From Porticoccus sp. W117 (GTDB taxonomy: Bacteria; Pseudomonadota; Gammaproteobacteria; Pseudomonadales; Porticoccaceae), in NCBI RefSeq assembly GCF_030341905.1, contig NZ_JATAAF010000001.1, positions 326,111 through 390,110 on the forward strand: DNA of 64,000 nt, given 5' to 3'. Numbering within the stretch: position 1 is the stretch's first letter; each line of letters opens with the position of its first letter. The notes under the pieces are model-generated. The model did no database searches. It was given only the letters and a program-made list of their open reading frames with translations, and was not told the origin of the DNA. A program made the translations under genes and the position numbers. Below, one piece after another: positions 18,927 through 28,717 of the stretch.

Positions 18927-21900
18927 TTATTCCCCCCGCTTCTGGTAGCTGGACAAAAGGCCTTCCAGATTGGCCGCCTTGGGCTTCACCAACCAGAACT
19001 TGGAACGGTAATCCTCAAAGTTGTCGACGATTTCCCGCGCGTAGGCACTGTCGGTTTCGTCCACCTGCTCTCGTATTAACTGTTTGAGCAAGGTTCGATA
19101 AGCCTGAGCACCTTCGTTGGAGATGCGATTGATATCCACAGAATCCATATTGATGCGATCCATCATGGTGCGCTCCATATCCAGCACAAAGGCAAAGCCA
19201 CCGGTCATACCGGCACCGAAGTTGTGGCCCACTTTGCCCAGTACCACCACAATGCCGCCAGTCATGTATTCACAGCAATGATCCCCTGCCCCTTCAATCA
19301 CCGCCACGGTGCCAGAGTTGCGCACCCCAAAGCGTTCACCGGCGGTACCGGAGGCATACAGGCGGCCGCCGGTAGAGCCGTACAGGCAGGTGTTGCCCAT
19401 AATGGGCGCCAGTTGCGTGGAGAACTGGCTGCCATCCGCCGGGCGCAACACGATCTTGCCGCCAGCCATGCCTTTGCCCACGTAATCGTTTGCATCGCCT
19501 TTCAGGTAAATTTCCAGCCCCGGTGCGTTCCACACCCCCAGGGAGAGGCCCGCCACGCCGTCGAGGTGGAGTTTCAGCGGGTTTGGCAATCCTTCGGCGC
19601 CGAAGGTACGGGCGATTTCTCCGGACAAACGCGCGCCAATGGAGCGGTCGCAATTGCTCACCGGATAGTGGAATTCGCCGCCCTCGCCACTGTGGATGGC
19701 TTGCTGGGTGTCTTTGAGAATGCGCTCTGCCAGTTCCGCCTTGTCAAACGGCTGGTTGCGTTCCAGCATGCAGAACCGGGGCTTGCCTTCCAGCAGGTCA
19801 TCGGTATGGACGATGGGCGCTAACTGCAAGTGACGTTGTTTGTCGGTGTCGCCGGGCAATATATCCAATAGATCAACGCGGCCAATCAACTCTTTCAGGC
19901 TACTGACCCCCAGAGACGCCATAATCTGCCGCGCTTCTTCCGCCACGCCGAGGAAGAAGTTCATCACCATCTCCACGGTGCCTTCGAAGTGTTTGTCGCG
20001 CAGTTGTTGATCCTGAGTGGCAACACCAGTGGCGCAGTTGTTGAGGTGGCAAATACGCAGGTATTTACAGCCCAACGCCACCATGGGCGCGGTACCAAAG
20101 CCAAAGCTCTCGGCGCCAAGAATGGCGGCTTTCACCACATCCAGGCCGGTTTTCAGGCCACCGTCGGTTTGCAGCCGCACCTTGTCCCGCAGGTTGTTCA
20201 CCTGCAAGGTCTGGTGGGCTTCTGCCAAGCCCAGTTCCCAGGGGGAACCGGCGTAGCGAATGGAGGTAATCGGGCTGGCGCCAGTGCCACCGTCGTGGCC
20301 GGAGATGGTGATCAAGTCCGCGTAGGTTTTTGCCACGCCGGCGGCGATGGTGCCCACACCGGGGCGGGACACCAGTTTTACCGATACCAGGGCTTTCGGG
20401 TTGACCTGTTTGAGGTCGAAGATCAGCTGGGCCAAATCCTCAATGGAATAAATATCGTGGTGCGGCGGCGGCGAGATCAGGGTCACGCCGGGTACCGAGA
20501 AGCGCAACCGGGCAATCAGGTCGTTGACCTTGTGGCCGGGCAGCTGGCCGCCCTCACCGGGCTTGGCGCCCTGGGCGATTTTGATTTGCAGTACGTCCGC
20601 ATTCACCAGGTAGTGCGGCGTTACCCCAAAGCGGCCAGAGGCAATCTGCTTGATGCGGGACATTTTTTCGGTGTTGAAGCGCACCGGGTCTTCGCCACCC
20701 TCCCCGGAGTTGGAGCGCCCGCCCAAGCGGTTCATGGCCACCGCCAGGGCTTCGTGGGCTTCTGGGGACAAGGCCCCCAGGGACATGGCAGCGGAGTCGA
20801 AACAGCGAACAATGTCTGTTACCGGCTCAACTTCATCCAGCGCAATGGCCTGTTGATTCGGGTTCAGCTGCAGCATGTCCCGCAGTGCCAGCGTCGGCCG
20901 GTTGTTGATCAATGCGGCGTAGGGCTGCCAGTGTTCCTGGCCACCGTTGCGTACAGCGTTTTGCAGGGCTTTCACCACGTCCGGATCAAAGGCGTGTTGC
21001 TCCTGGCCGTAGACAAATTTGTGCAGGCCGCCGGGCTCCAGGGTGCGGGTAATCTGCCAGGCACGGGTGGCGTGCACTTTCTGGTCCGCTTCCAGATCCG
21101 CAAAGGTGGCGCCCTCAATGCGGCTGGTGGTTTGCGGGAAGCAACGCTCGGTGATTTCTTTGGACAGGCCAATCACTTCAAACAGCTGGGCACCGCGATA
21201 GGACGCCAGGGTGGAAATGCCCATCTTGGAGATAATCTTCAATAGCCCGTGATTAATGCCCCGTCGATATTGTTTAAAGGCCTTATTGACGCTGCAAGAT
21301 AGTTCGTTGCTGCAGCTGAGGTCGTACAGAGTGTGGTAACTCAGGTACGGGTACACCAGCGAGGCACCAACGCCGATGAGGGTGGCAATCTGGTGGGCGT
21401 CCCTGGCCTGACCGGTACTGGCAACAATATTGGAGTCGCAGCGCAGGCCGGTGTTGATCAGGTGATTGTGTACCGCACCCACCGCCAGCAGGATATGAAT
21501 GGGCTGGCAACCAGCGCGGATACTGTGGTCGGAAAGGATACAGACCAGTATGCCCTCGCGGACTTTTTGTTCCACGTCCTCGCAGAGTTGTTTCAGGGCC
21601 GCTTCCAGGTTTATCTCCGTCGGGTCGTAGTTGAGATCAAACTTGTGGGCAAGAAACTCCGGGTGTTCGTTGTGTTTGAGGGCGTAGTATTTGCGCGGCG
21701 ACAACAGCGGGCTGTTGAGGTTAATGCGCACCCCGTGGCGAGGGGTTTCCTCAAACAGGTTGTGTTCGCGACCGGCCACGGTACCCAGTGACATCACCGT
21801 CACTTCACGGAGCGAATCGATGGGCGGGTTGGTGACCTGGGCAAATTGTTGGCGGAAGTAATCAAACAGGTTGCGCTGCTTGCGAGACAGCACCGCGATG

Positions 21901-23384
21901 GGTGTGTCGTCCCCCATGGAGCCAACCGCCTCCTTACCCCCTTCCGCCATGGGCAGGATGATCTGCTGGCGTTCCTCCATGGAGAGGTTGAACATCTTCA
22001 TGTAGGTGCGTATTTGTTCCGGCTCCAGGGTGCCTTCCAGCTCGATGCTCTCGTCTTCCATGGTGGAATCGAGCCGCGTCACGCCCTCACGAAGCCACTT
22101 TTTGTAGGGATGGCGACTGGCCAAAAAATGTTCCAGATCGTCCCGATGAAAGATGCGACCGGTGTGAGTATCCACGGAGAGAATATCCCCAGGGCCCAGG
22201 CGGCCTTTGGCCACCACGTCCTGAGGCTGTAAGTCACAGACCCCCATTTCCGAGGCCACAATGATGTGGTCGTCACGGGTCAGGGTCCAGCGGGACGGAC
22301 GCAGGCCGTTACGGTCCAGAGTACAGATGGCATAACGACCATCGGTGAGCACCAGTCCAGCGGGGCCGTCCCAGGGCTCCATGTGCATGGCGCTGTATTC
22401 ATAATAGGCGCGTACTTCCGGGTCGCGATCTTCCACGTTGTGCCAGGCGGGGGGCACCAGCAGGCGCACCGCCCGGTGCATGTCCATGCCACCGGTCACC
22501 AGCAGTTCCAGCATGTTGTCCAGGCTAAAGGAATCGGAGCCGGAGCTGCTCACCAACTCCCCCGCCTCCAGTAAATCCGGCAGCAGTGGCGAAGCAAATT
22601 TGCTACGCCGGGCCCGCGCCCAGGAGCGGTTGCCTTCAATGGTGTTGATCTCGCCGTTGTGGGCCAGCATGCGGAACGGTTGCGCCAGCGACCAGCGCGG
22701 CAAGGTATTGGTGGAAAAACGCTGGTGGAAGACGCAAATGCCGGTTTCCAGGCGGCTGTCCGCCAAATCCAGATAAAACTTCGACAGATCCACCGGCATC
22801 ATCAGGCCCTTGTAACCCAGCACGCCACTGGACAGGCTGACTACGTGAAAATCTTCATCGGATTCCAGGCGCTGCTCAGCGCGACGGCGGGCAATCAGCA
22901 GGCGGGCTTCAAAGTTGGCCTTGTCTAACTCGTGGGTGGCGACAAACACCTGTTCAATGGCAGGCAGACATTCTTTGGCAATTTCCCCCAGGCAGCTGTC
23001 GTCCACCGGCACATGGCGCCAGCCCACCACCTGCAAGCCCTGGGTCATGATTTCAGCGGCCAACACCTCCTTGGCGACATCGCGCAACGGTTCGTTCTGG
23101 CTCAGAAAAATCGCGCCAACGGCATACACTGAGGGCAGCTCAACCGCAAAATGACTGCGGGCGATATTGCGCAAAAAGCTGTCGGGCTTTTGCATCAACA
23201 AACCGCAGCCGTCGCCGGTTTTACCGTCCGGGGCAATACCGCCGCGGTGGGTCATGCAGGTCAACGCACCGATGGCGTTTTGCAACAACCCGTGGCTGGG
23301 CACACCGCGCAGGTGTGCGATCAAGCCAAAACCGCAGCTGTCTTTGAATTCATCCAGACGATATAACCCTTCAGACACAGTCAT
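18927..23384 (-). CDS. gltB: Glutamate synthase, large subunit
   Basis: 1485-residue NADPH-GOGAT alpha subunit. A class II glutamine amidotransferase domain begins at the catalytic Cys17 in DSCGFGLIAHL after a 16-residue propeptide. A central linker domain is followed by the FMN/2-oxoglutarate synthase domain with GGRSNSGEGGEDP and SGHDGGTGASPITSI. The 3Fe-4S cluster cysteines are in CKYLRICHLNNCATGVATQ. The C-terminal GXGXG beta-helix has GGKIVLRPADG and GGIVVVLGKVGHNFGAGMTGG. Ribosome site GGGGGAAT precedes the ATG. It forms an operon with gltD and is the main ammonia-assimilation route together with glutamine synthetase. Confidence 0.97.
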   Translation of the reverse strand: MTVSEGLYRLDEFKDSCGFGLIAHLRGVPSHGLLQNAIGALTCMTHRGGIAPDGKTGDGCGLLMQKPDSFLRNIARSHFAVELPSVYAVGAIFLSQNEPLRDVAKEVLAAEIMTQGLQVVGWRHVPVDDSCLGEIAKECLPAIEQVFVATHELDKANFEARLLIARRRAEQRLESDEDFHVVSLSSGVLGYKGLMMPVDLSKFYLDLADSRLETGICVFHQRFSTNTLPRWSLAQPFRMLAHNGEINTIEGNRSWARARRSKFASPLLPDLLEAGELVSSSGSDSFSLDNMLELLVTGGMDMHRAVRLLVPPAWHNVEDRDPEVRAYYEYSAMHMEPWDGPAGLVLTDGRYAICTLDRNGLRPSRWTLTRDDHIIVASEMGVCDLQPQDVVAKGRLGPGDILSVDTHTGRIFHRDDLEHFLASRHPYKKWLREGVTRLDSTMEDESIELEGTLEPEQIRTYMKMFNLSMEERQQIILPMAEGGKEAVGSMGDDTPIAVLSRKQRNLFDYFRQQFAQVTNPPIDSLREVTVMSLGTVAGREHNLFEETPRHGVRINLNSPLLSPRKYYALKHNEHPEFLAHKFDLNYDPTEINLEAALKQLCEDVEQKVREGILVCILSDHSIRAGCQPIHILLAVGAVHNHLINTGLRCDSNIVASTGQARDAHQIATLIGVGASLVYPYLSYHTLYDLSCSNELSCSVNKAFKQYRRGINHGLLKIISKMGISTLASYRGAQLFEVIGLSKEITERCFPQTTSRIEGATFADLEADQKVHATRAWQITRTLEPGGLHKFVYGQEQHAFDPDVVKALQNAVRNGGQEHWQPYAALINNRPTLALRDMLQLNPNQQAIALDEVEPVTDIVRCFDSAAMSLGALSPEAHEALAVAMNRLGGRSNSGEGGEDPVRFNTEKMSRIKQIASGRFGVTPHYLVNADVLQIKIAQGAKPGEGGQLPGHKVNDLIARLRFSVPGVTLISPPPHHDIYSIEDLAQLIFDLKQVNPKALVSVKLVSRPGVGTIAAGVAKTYADLITISGHDGGTGASPITSIRYAGSPWELGLAEAHQTLQVNNLRDKVRLQTDGGLKTGLDVVKAAILGAESFGFGTAPMVALGCKYLRICHLNNCATGVATQDQQLRDKHFEGTVEMVMNFFLGVAEEARQIMASLGVSSLKELIGRVDLLDILPGDTDKQRHLQLAPIVHTDDLLEGKPRFCMLERNQPFDKAELAERILKDTQQAIHSGEGGEFHYPVSNCDRSIGARLSGEIARTFGAEGLPNPLKLHLDGVAGLSLGVWNAPGLEIYLKGDANDYVGKGMAGGKIVLRPADGSQFSTQLAPIMGNTCLYGSTGGRLYASGTAGERFGVRNSGTVAVIEGAGDHCCEYMTGGIVVVLGKVGHNFGAGMTGGFAFVLDMERTMMDRINMDSVDINRISNEGAQAYRTLLKQLIREQVDETDSAYAREIVDNFEDYRSKFWLVKPKAANLEGLLSSYQKRGE

Positions 23385-23566
23385 ATTCCCCCATAAACTA
23401 CTCTTGACGCGCGACAGAACATAAAACCCTCAATGAGCCCGGAATTTAAATTACATAAAACAACTTTCGGAGAGCTGGCAAAAAAGCCAGGTAAGCAAAC
23501 TTTTTTGGTAACTCGTTTTATCCCTCTCTTACGCAATTGACAATTGGACATAGGTAACAGGCAGCA

Positions 23567-26230
23567 TCAGCCCGTATTGCGCATGCCCGCAGCAATCCCC
23601 GAAATCGTTACCATCAAGGCTTGTTCCAGGGTGTCGTCGCATTCATTTCGGTTGCGGCGCAGCAATTCGGCCTGAATAAAATTCAGTGGGTCGGTGTAGG
23701 CGTTGCGGGAAATCACCGACTGTTTGTTTTCCGGCGCATCATCCATCAAGTCACTGTCATTGGAGATGGCCAGAGCCGTTCCGATGTCCGCCTGCAGCTG
23801 GTTGCGCAGCTGTTCGCCCAGAGAATGCAGTTCGGTGCCAACCAACAGTGAATCGTAGTAAGCGGAAATTTTACTGTCCGTCTTGGCATACACCATTTCC
23901 AAAAGCGACAAGCGCGTGGAGAAGAAAGGCCACTGTGTACACATGGCCTCCAGCAATTCCTGCTGGCCAGCATCGATGCATTTTTGCAGCGCCTGCCCGG
24001 CACCCAGCCAGGCGGGCAACATCAGACGATTCTGGCTCCAGGCAAATATCCAGGGAATCGCCCGCAGGGTTTCAATGCCACCGCCCTGACGGCGCTTCGC
24101 CGGCCGCGAGCCGAGAGGTAATTTGGCCAATTCCTGCTCCGGAGTGGCGGAGCGAAAGTACTCAATAAAATCGCTGTCTTCCTGCACCAACTGGCGATAG
24201 GCATTGCAAGAGTGCTCGGACAGAAATTCCATAACATCGCGCCACTGTTGGCTCGGCACCGGCGGGCGCTCCAGATCAGCGGTAAGAATCGCACTGCTGT
24301 ATAGCGCCAGGGTTTTACTGGCCAGTGACGCCAACCCCAGCTGGGCCTGAATCATTTCCCCCTGAATAGTCACTCGCAAACCATTGCGGAGGGAGCCTGG
24401 GGGTTGCGACAACAGGGCTGCGTGTGTGGGCGCACCACCGCGCCCCACGGTACCGCCGCGACCATGAAACAATTTCAGCGCCACATCGGCCTTACCGCAA
24501 ACTTCCAGCAGTTGCTCCTGGGCTTTGTATTGCGCCCAGCCCGCCGCCATCATGCCGGCGTCTTTGGCGGAATCGGAGTATCCGATCATCACCATTTGCT
24601 GGCCCTGAATATGCTCCCGATACCAGGAGTTATCCAACAGTCGCTTTATGGTACTGGCGGCATTGACCAGGTCATCGAGGGTTTCAAACAGCGGTGCTAC
24701 CGGCAGAGGTTCCTCAACACCGGAAATTTTCAGCAACAGTTTCACCGCCAGCACATCGGAGGGCTGGCGGGCCATGGAAATCACGTAGGAAGTGATGGTG
24801 CCTTTGGGCTGGCGGGCAATTTCCGCACAGGTATCCAGCACTTCTTTGACCGGCGCCGAGGGTTGCCATTGAGCAGGCACCAGCGGGCGCTTGTTTTGCA
24901 ACTCCGCCACCAGAAACTCCTGCTTCTGCTCCTCGCTCCACTGGTTGTAATCACCCAATTCCAGATATTGGGTGAGTTCGGAGAACACATCGCTGTGACG
25001 GGTACTCTCCTGGCGAACATCCAGTTGCAGCAAATTGAGGCCAAAGCAGGCGATACGGCGCAAGGTATTCAGTAGTTTGCTGTCGGCAATAGAGCCCATG
25101 TTGCAGGCGTGCAGTGACTGGTAACACAGCTGCAGCGGCTGCCACAGCTGATCCGCTGACTCCAGACCGGCGTGCCCTTTGACGGATTTGCCACTGAGTT
25201 CAGCATCAATATTGCGCAGGGTATTTTTCAGGCGATTACGCAAATCGCGCAACACCACCCGGTAGGGCTCGGCAGCTCCATTGGTGTATTCCGCCAGTTC
25301 GCTGTCACAGGCAGACATGGAAAGTTCATCAATCAGCTCGCGAATGTCTTTCAAATAGAGGTCAATCGCCTTCCAGCGATTCAGCAAAATCACTTCGCGG
25401 GTGACTTCGGCGGTCACATTGGGGTTGCCATCCCGGTCGCCGCCAATCCAGGAGACAAACGATACGGGTTTGGCATCCAGCGGCAGCGACTTGCCGGTAG
25501 CTTCTTCCAGGGTGCAAGAAAGGCGGCGCAAAAATTCTGGTACGGCTCGCCACAGTGAATTTTCCACCACCGCCAAGGCCCATTTCGCTTCGTCTACAGG
25601 GGTTGGGCGGGCAGACCGAAATTCATTGGTGTGCCAGATATGGGCCACCAATTCTTGCAGGCGTTTTTCCAGAGCGTCGCGCTCGGCATCCGCCATGCCA
25701 TCCAGTTCCAGCTGGCCCAGGCAGTGCTGAATTTCCACGTGTTTGTTAATCAGGCTGCGGCGGGTAATTTCCGTGGGGTGAGCGGTAATGACCATTTCCA
25801 TATGAAGGCTGGCCACCGCATCCGCGATCTCCTGCTCACCGACGCCGCTTTCGGACAATTTGGAAAACACATTGGCCAAAGTGCCGCTGGCGGAATAAGT
25901 CGACTCACTCCAGCGAGACAACCCGTTGTGCTGTTCGGCAATGTTGGCCAGTTTGAGAAAGTGGCTAAAGGCTCGTACCACCGGTAGAAATTCTTCTTTC
26001 TCCAGACCTGACAACAGATTCAGCAGCTCCTGCTGCTTTACCGGGTCGCCAGCCCTGCCCTGCTTGGCCAATTGGCGGATCATCTCTACTTTTGCAAAGA
26101 CACTGTCACCTTCGGCAGCCCTGACGGTATTGCCGAGCATGGTGCCAAGCAGTTGCACATTCTTATGGATAGAATGGTTGTGGAGAGAACGCTTGTGCAG
26201 GGAATTGTCGTGCAGGGATTGGGAAGACAT
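23567..26230 (-). CDS. ppc: Phosphoenolpyruvate carboxylase with N-terminal SLHxx repeat
   Basis: Fixes bicarbonate onto PEP to form oxaloacetate. 887 residues. Catalytic His151 is in VITAHPTEITRRS. The second signature is QMVMIGYSDSAKDAGMMAAG, and the glycine loop FHGRGGTVGRGGAPTH and C-terminal GIAAGMRNTG are intact. The N-terminus has about 13 extra residues relative to E. coli, made of four pentapeptides SLHDN, SLHKR, SLHNH and SIHKN. No later start codon is suitably placed, so the repeat seems to be translated. It lies 33 bp behind eda, so it may be the last gene of the Entner-Doudoroff operon, coupling sugar flux to anaplerosis. Confidence 0.96.
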   Translation of the reverse strand: MSSQSLHDNSLHKRSLHNHSIHKNVQLLGTMLGNTVRAAEGDSVFAKVEMIRQLAKQGRAGDPVKQQELLNLLSGLEKEEFLPVVRAFSHFLKLANIAEQHNGLSRWSESTYSASGTLANVFSKLSESGVGEQEIADAVASLHMEMVITAHPTEITRRSLINKHVEIQHCLGQLELDGMADAERDALEKRLQELVAHIWHTNEFRSARPTPVDEAKWALAVVENSLWRAVPEFLRRLSCTLEEATGKSLPLDAKPVSFVSWIGGDRDGNPNVTAEVTREVILLNRWKAIDLYLKDIRELIDELSMSACDSELAEYTNGAAEPYRVVLRDLRNRLKNTLRNIDAELSGKSVKGHAGLESADQLWQPLQLCYQSLHACNMGSIADSKLLNTLRRIACFGLNLLQLDVRQESTRHSDVFSELTQYLELGDYNQWSEEQKQEFLVAELQNKRPLVPAQWQPSAPVKEVLDTCAEIARQPKGTITSYVISMARQPSDVLAVKLLLKISGVEEPLPVAPLFETLDDLVNAASTIKRLLDNSWYREHIQGQQMVMIGYSDSAKDAGMMAAGWAQYKAQEQLLEVCGKADVALKLFHGRGGTVGRGGAPTHAALLSQPPGSLRNGLRVTIQGEMIQAQLGLASLASKTLALYSSAILTADLERPPVPSQQWRDVMEFLSEHSCNAYRQLVQEDSDFIEYFRSATPEQELAKLPLGSRPAKRRQGGGIETLRAIPWIFAWSQNRLMLPAWLGAGQALQKCIDAGQQELLEAMCTQWPFFSTRLSLLEMVYAKTDSKISAYYDSLLVGTELHSLGEQLRNQLQADIGTALAISNDSDLMDDAPENKQSVISRNAYTDPLNFIQAELLRRNRNECDDTLEQALMVTISGIAAGMRNTG
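26159..26218 (-). repeat. Four 15-bp coding repeats (SLHxx) at the start of ppc
   Basis: Codons 5-24 of ppc encode SLHDN-SLHKR-SLHNH-SIHKN, four head-to-tail degenerate 15-bp units. They keep the frame, so copy change would lengthen or shorten the N-terminal tail without inactivating the enzyme. Confidence 0.75.
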
Positions 26231-26263
26231 TATGGAATTCTCTGAGACTTACTGGGCGACACG

Positions 26264-26890
26264 TTATTGCACGACACGGGCAACCGTGTCTCTGGCAATG
26301 TCTTCAATGCGTTGCCAATCCCTGTCCGCTATAACACTGCTATTGGCCATCCAGGAACCCCCGACACACACCACGTTGGGCAGCGCCAGAAAGTCGGTAA
26401 AGTTGTCCAGGCTCAAACCACCTGTAGGGCAGAAAGACACGTTGGGCAGCGGCGACGCCAGCGACTTCAACAAGTCCATACCACCGACGGCCACTGCCGG
26501 AAACAATTTAAAGCAGTTCAAACCCATCTCGGTGCCACGCATCACTTCAGACGCGGTAGCCACCCCAGGCAGCAGTGGCAAGCTCAGTGCTTCGGCTTTT
26601 TTCACCAGAGATTCAACGATTCCGGGACTGACCAGAAAATCCACCCCGGCATCGGCGGCCAGCAACGCGTGATCGCCGTTGAGCACGGTACCTGCAGACA
26701 CACTCAGCTCTGGAAGTGCCTGCTTGACGCGAGCAATAGCGGCAGCGGCAGCGGGCGTACGCAGGGTAATTTCCACTGCTTTAATACCACCGTTGTGCAA
26801 GGCTCGGCAAAGATCAACAGCGAGGCCGTCATCCTCAATAACAAGAACAGGCAACACTTTGATATCGGCAAGTTTTTTGACAAGAGTCAT
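26264..26890 (-). CDS. eda: KDPG aldolase (Entner-Doudoroff)
   Basis: Cleaves 2-keto-3-deoxy-6-phosphogluconate to pyruvate and glyceraldehyde 3-phosphate. 208 residues, the class I aldolase size. It has the general-base Glu in KAVEITLRTP, the phosphate site GTVLNGD, the Schiff-base Lys in CFKLFPAVAVGG and CPTGGLSLDN. It follows edd by 18 bp in the zwf-pgl-edd-eda operon. It is distinct from the galactonate-pathway aldolase dgoA in the same window. Confidence 0.96.
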   Translation of the reverse strand: MTLVKKLADIKVLPVLVIEDDGLAVDLCRALHNGGIKAVEITLRTPAAAAAIARVKQALPELSVSAGTVLNGDHALLAADAGVDFLVSPGIVESLVKKAEALSLPLLPGVATASEVMRGTEMGLNCFKLFPAVAVGGMDLLKSLASPLPNVSFCPTGGLSLDNFTDFLALPNVVCVGGSWMANSSVIADRDWQRIEDIARDTVARVVQ

Positions 26891-26908
26891 GGGAAATTAC
26901 CCTTTCAA

Positions 26909-28717
26909 TCAGGGATCAAGGGAAGAGGCGCCACTGCTGGCTCCCCCTACCGCTTGACGAAAGTTGGCGAACAGATTGCGACCGAGATTCTGGGTGTCCC
27001 TGGGAGCAGTGGCGGGCTCTCTTTGGGCCAGTTCCTGATCGCTCAGATTTACGTTGAGAATGCCCTGCTCCGCATCCAGGGTAATCAGGTCGCCGTCGCG
27101 CAAGCGCGAGATGGGCCCTTGATCCACCGCCTCAGGAGACAGGTGAATGGCCGCAGGCACCTTGCCTGACGCGCCGGACATACGGCCGTCGGTAACCAAT
27201 GCCACCTGATAACCGCGATCCTGCAACAGCCCCAGATAGGGCGTCAGCTTGTGCAATTCGGGCATGCCGTTGGCTTTTGGCCCCTGAAAGCGCACCACTG
27301 CAATAACATCGCGATCCAACTCACCGGCATCAAAAGCAGTTTTGATGTCGTCCTGGGCGTGAAAAATACGACAGGGGGCGGACACCACCCGGTGCTCCGG
27401 TTTCACCGCGGAGACTTTGATTACCGACTCTCCCAGATTGCCTTGCAATACCCGCAGGCCACCTTCTTGGTCAAAGGGTTCTGCAACACCGGTCAGCACC
27501 TCTGGCAAACGGGATTCGAGCACGTTGTGTTGCCAGGCAATGCGCCCATCATCCGTCAGCTGAGGTGCCAGCTCGAAACTGTCCAGACCCTCACCCATCA
27601 AGGAATGCACGTTCTCATTCAGCAGCCCGGCAGAACGCAACTCGCGCACCAGGAAGGCCATACCACCGGCTCTCTGGAAGGCATTAATGTCGGCTTCGCC
27701 ATTGGGGTACACGCGGGCCAGCAAAGGCACCGCACGAGACAAGTCATCAAAGTCCTGCCAGCGCAAATCGATACCGGCAGCGGCAGCAATGGCTACCAGG
27801 TGCAAGGTGTGGTTGGTGGAACCGCCAGTAGCCAACAAGGCAACCACGGCGTTGACCAGCGATTCCTCAGTGACGGTTTCGCACAGGGGCCTGATACCAC
27901 TGGCAGGGTCGGCGGCGGCGATTACCTTGAGCACAGACTCTCTGGTAAGCGCTGCTCGCATCGGGTCTTCCGGGTTCACAAAAGAACTGCCGGGCAATTG
28001 CACACCGAGCATTTCCATCAACACCTGGTTGCTGTTGGCCGTACCGTAAAAGGTGCAAGTACCAGGGCTGTGGTAGGAGGCAGATTCCGCTTCCAGCAAT
28101 TCTTCGCGAGAGGCTTTGCCCTCGGCAAAACGCTGGCGCACAGCGGCTTTTTCTTTATTGGGGATGCCCGAAGGCATGGGGCCGGCCGGGACAAAAACCG
28201 TGGGCAAGTGACCAAATTGCAATGCGCCGATGATCATACCGGGGACGATTTTGTCGCACACTCCGAGGCACAGCACACCGTCAAACAGGTTGTGGCTGAG
28301 GCCAACCGCAGTGGCCATGGCCACCACATCGCGGCTAAACAGGCTCAATTCCATACCCGGTTGACCCTGGGTGACCCCATCGCACATGGCGGGAACACCA
28401 CCGGCCACCTGAGCGCTGCTGCCAACTTCTCTGGCCACTGCTTTGATTTGCTCCGGGTAATCCAGCAATGGTTGGTGGGCTGACAACATATCGTTGTAGG
28501 AAGTAACAATGCCCAGATTGGCACTGTTCATCAAGCGTATGGTCTGCTTATCCTGCTCACCACAAGCCGCATACCCGTGGGCCAAATTGCCACAGGAAAG
28601 GCGTTTTTTGGGGGGATTCTCTTCCCGCGTCTGCGCCATGGCAGCCAGATAATCTGCCCTGCCCTGGCGACTGCGCTCGCGTATACGGGCCGTTACCTGC
28701 TCAACAACTGGATTCAT
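26909..28717 (-). CDS. edd: 6-Phosphogluconate dehydratase
   Basis: Iron-sulfur dehydratase forming KDPG from 6-phosphogluconate. 602 residues (IlvD/Edd family). It has GIVTSYNDMLSAHQP, the cluster cysteines in AMCDGVTQGQPGMELSLFSR and LGVCDKIVPGM, and the C-terminal TDGRMSGASGKVPAAIHLSP that marks Edd. The start overlaps the pgl stop by 4 bp. It is second to last of the Entner-Doudoroff genes and is probably repressed by HexR through the zwf promoter. Confidence 0.97.
   Translation of the reverse strand: MNPVVEQVTARIRERSRQGRADYLAAMAQTREENPPKKRLSCGNLAHGYAACGEQDKQTIRLMNSANLGIVTSYNDMLSAHQPLLDYPEQIKAVAREVGSSAQVAGGVPAMCDGVTQGQPGMELSLFSRDVVAMATAVGLSHNLFDGVLCLGVCDKIVPGMIIGALQFGHLPTVFVPAGPMPSGIPNKEKAAVRQRFAEGKASREELLEAESASYHSPGTCTFYGTANSNQVLMEMLGVQLPGSSFVNPEDPMRAALTRESVLKVIAAADPASGIRPLCETVTEESLVNAVVALLATGGSTNHTLHLVAIAAAAGIDLRWQDFDDLSRAVPLLARVYPNGEADINAFQRAGGMAFLVRELRSAGLLNENVHSLMGEGLDSFELAPQLTDDGRIAWQHNVLESRLPEVLTGVAEPFDQEGGLRVLQGNLGESVIKVSAVKPEHRVVSAPCRIFHAQDDIKTAFDAGELDRDVIAVVRFQGPKANGMPELHKLTPYLGLLQDRGYQVALVTDGRMSGASGKVPAAIHLSPEAVDQGPISRLRDGDLITLDAEQGILNVNLSDQELAQREPATAPRDTQNLGRNLFANFRQAVGGASSGASSLDP

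Noticed and set aside
19989..21245. Long plus-strand open frame (418 codons) inside gltB
   Set aside because: Opposite strand of the well-conserved FMN domain of glutamate synthase; no motifs or ribosome site.
27251..28483. Long plus-strand open frame (410 codons) inside edd
   Set aside because: Antisense shadow of a complete 6-phosphogluconate dehydratase.
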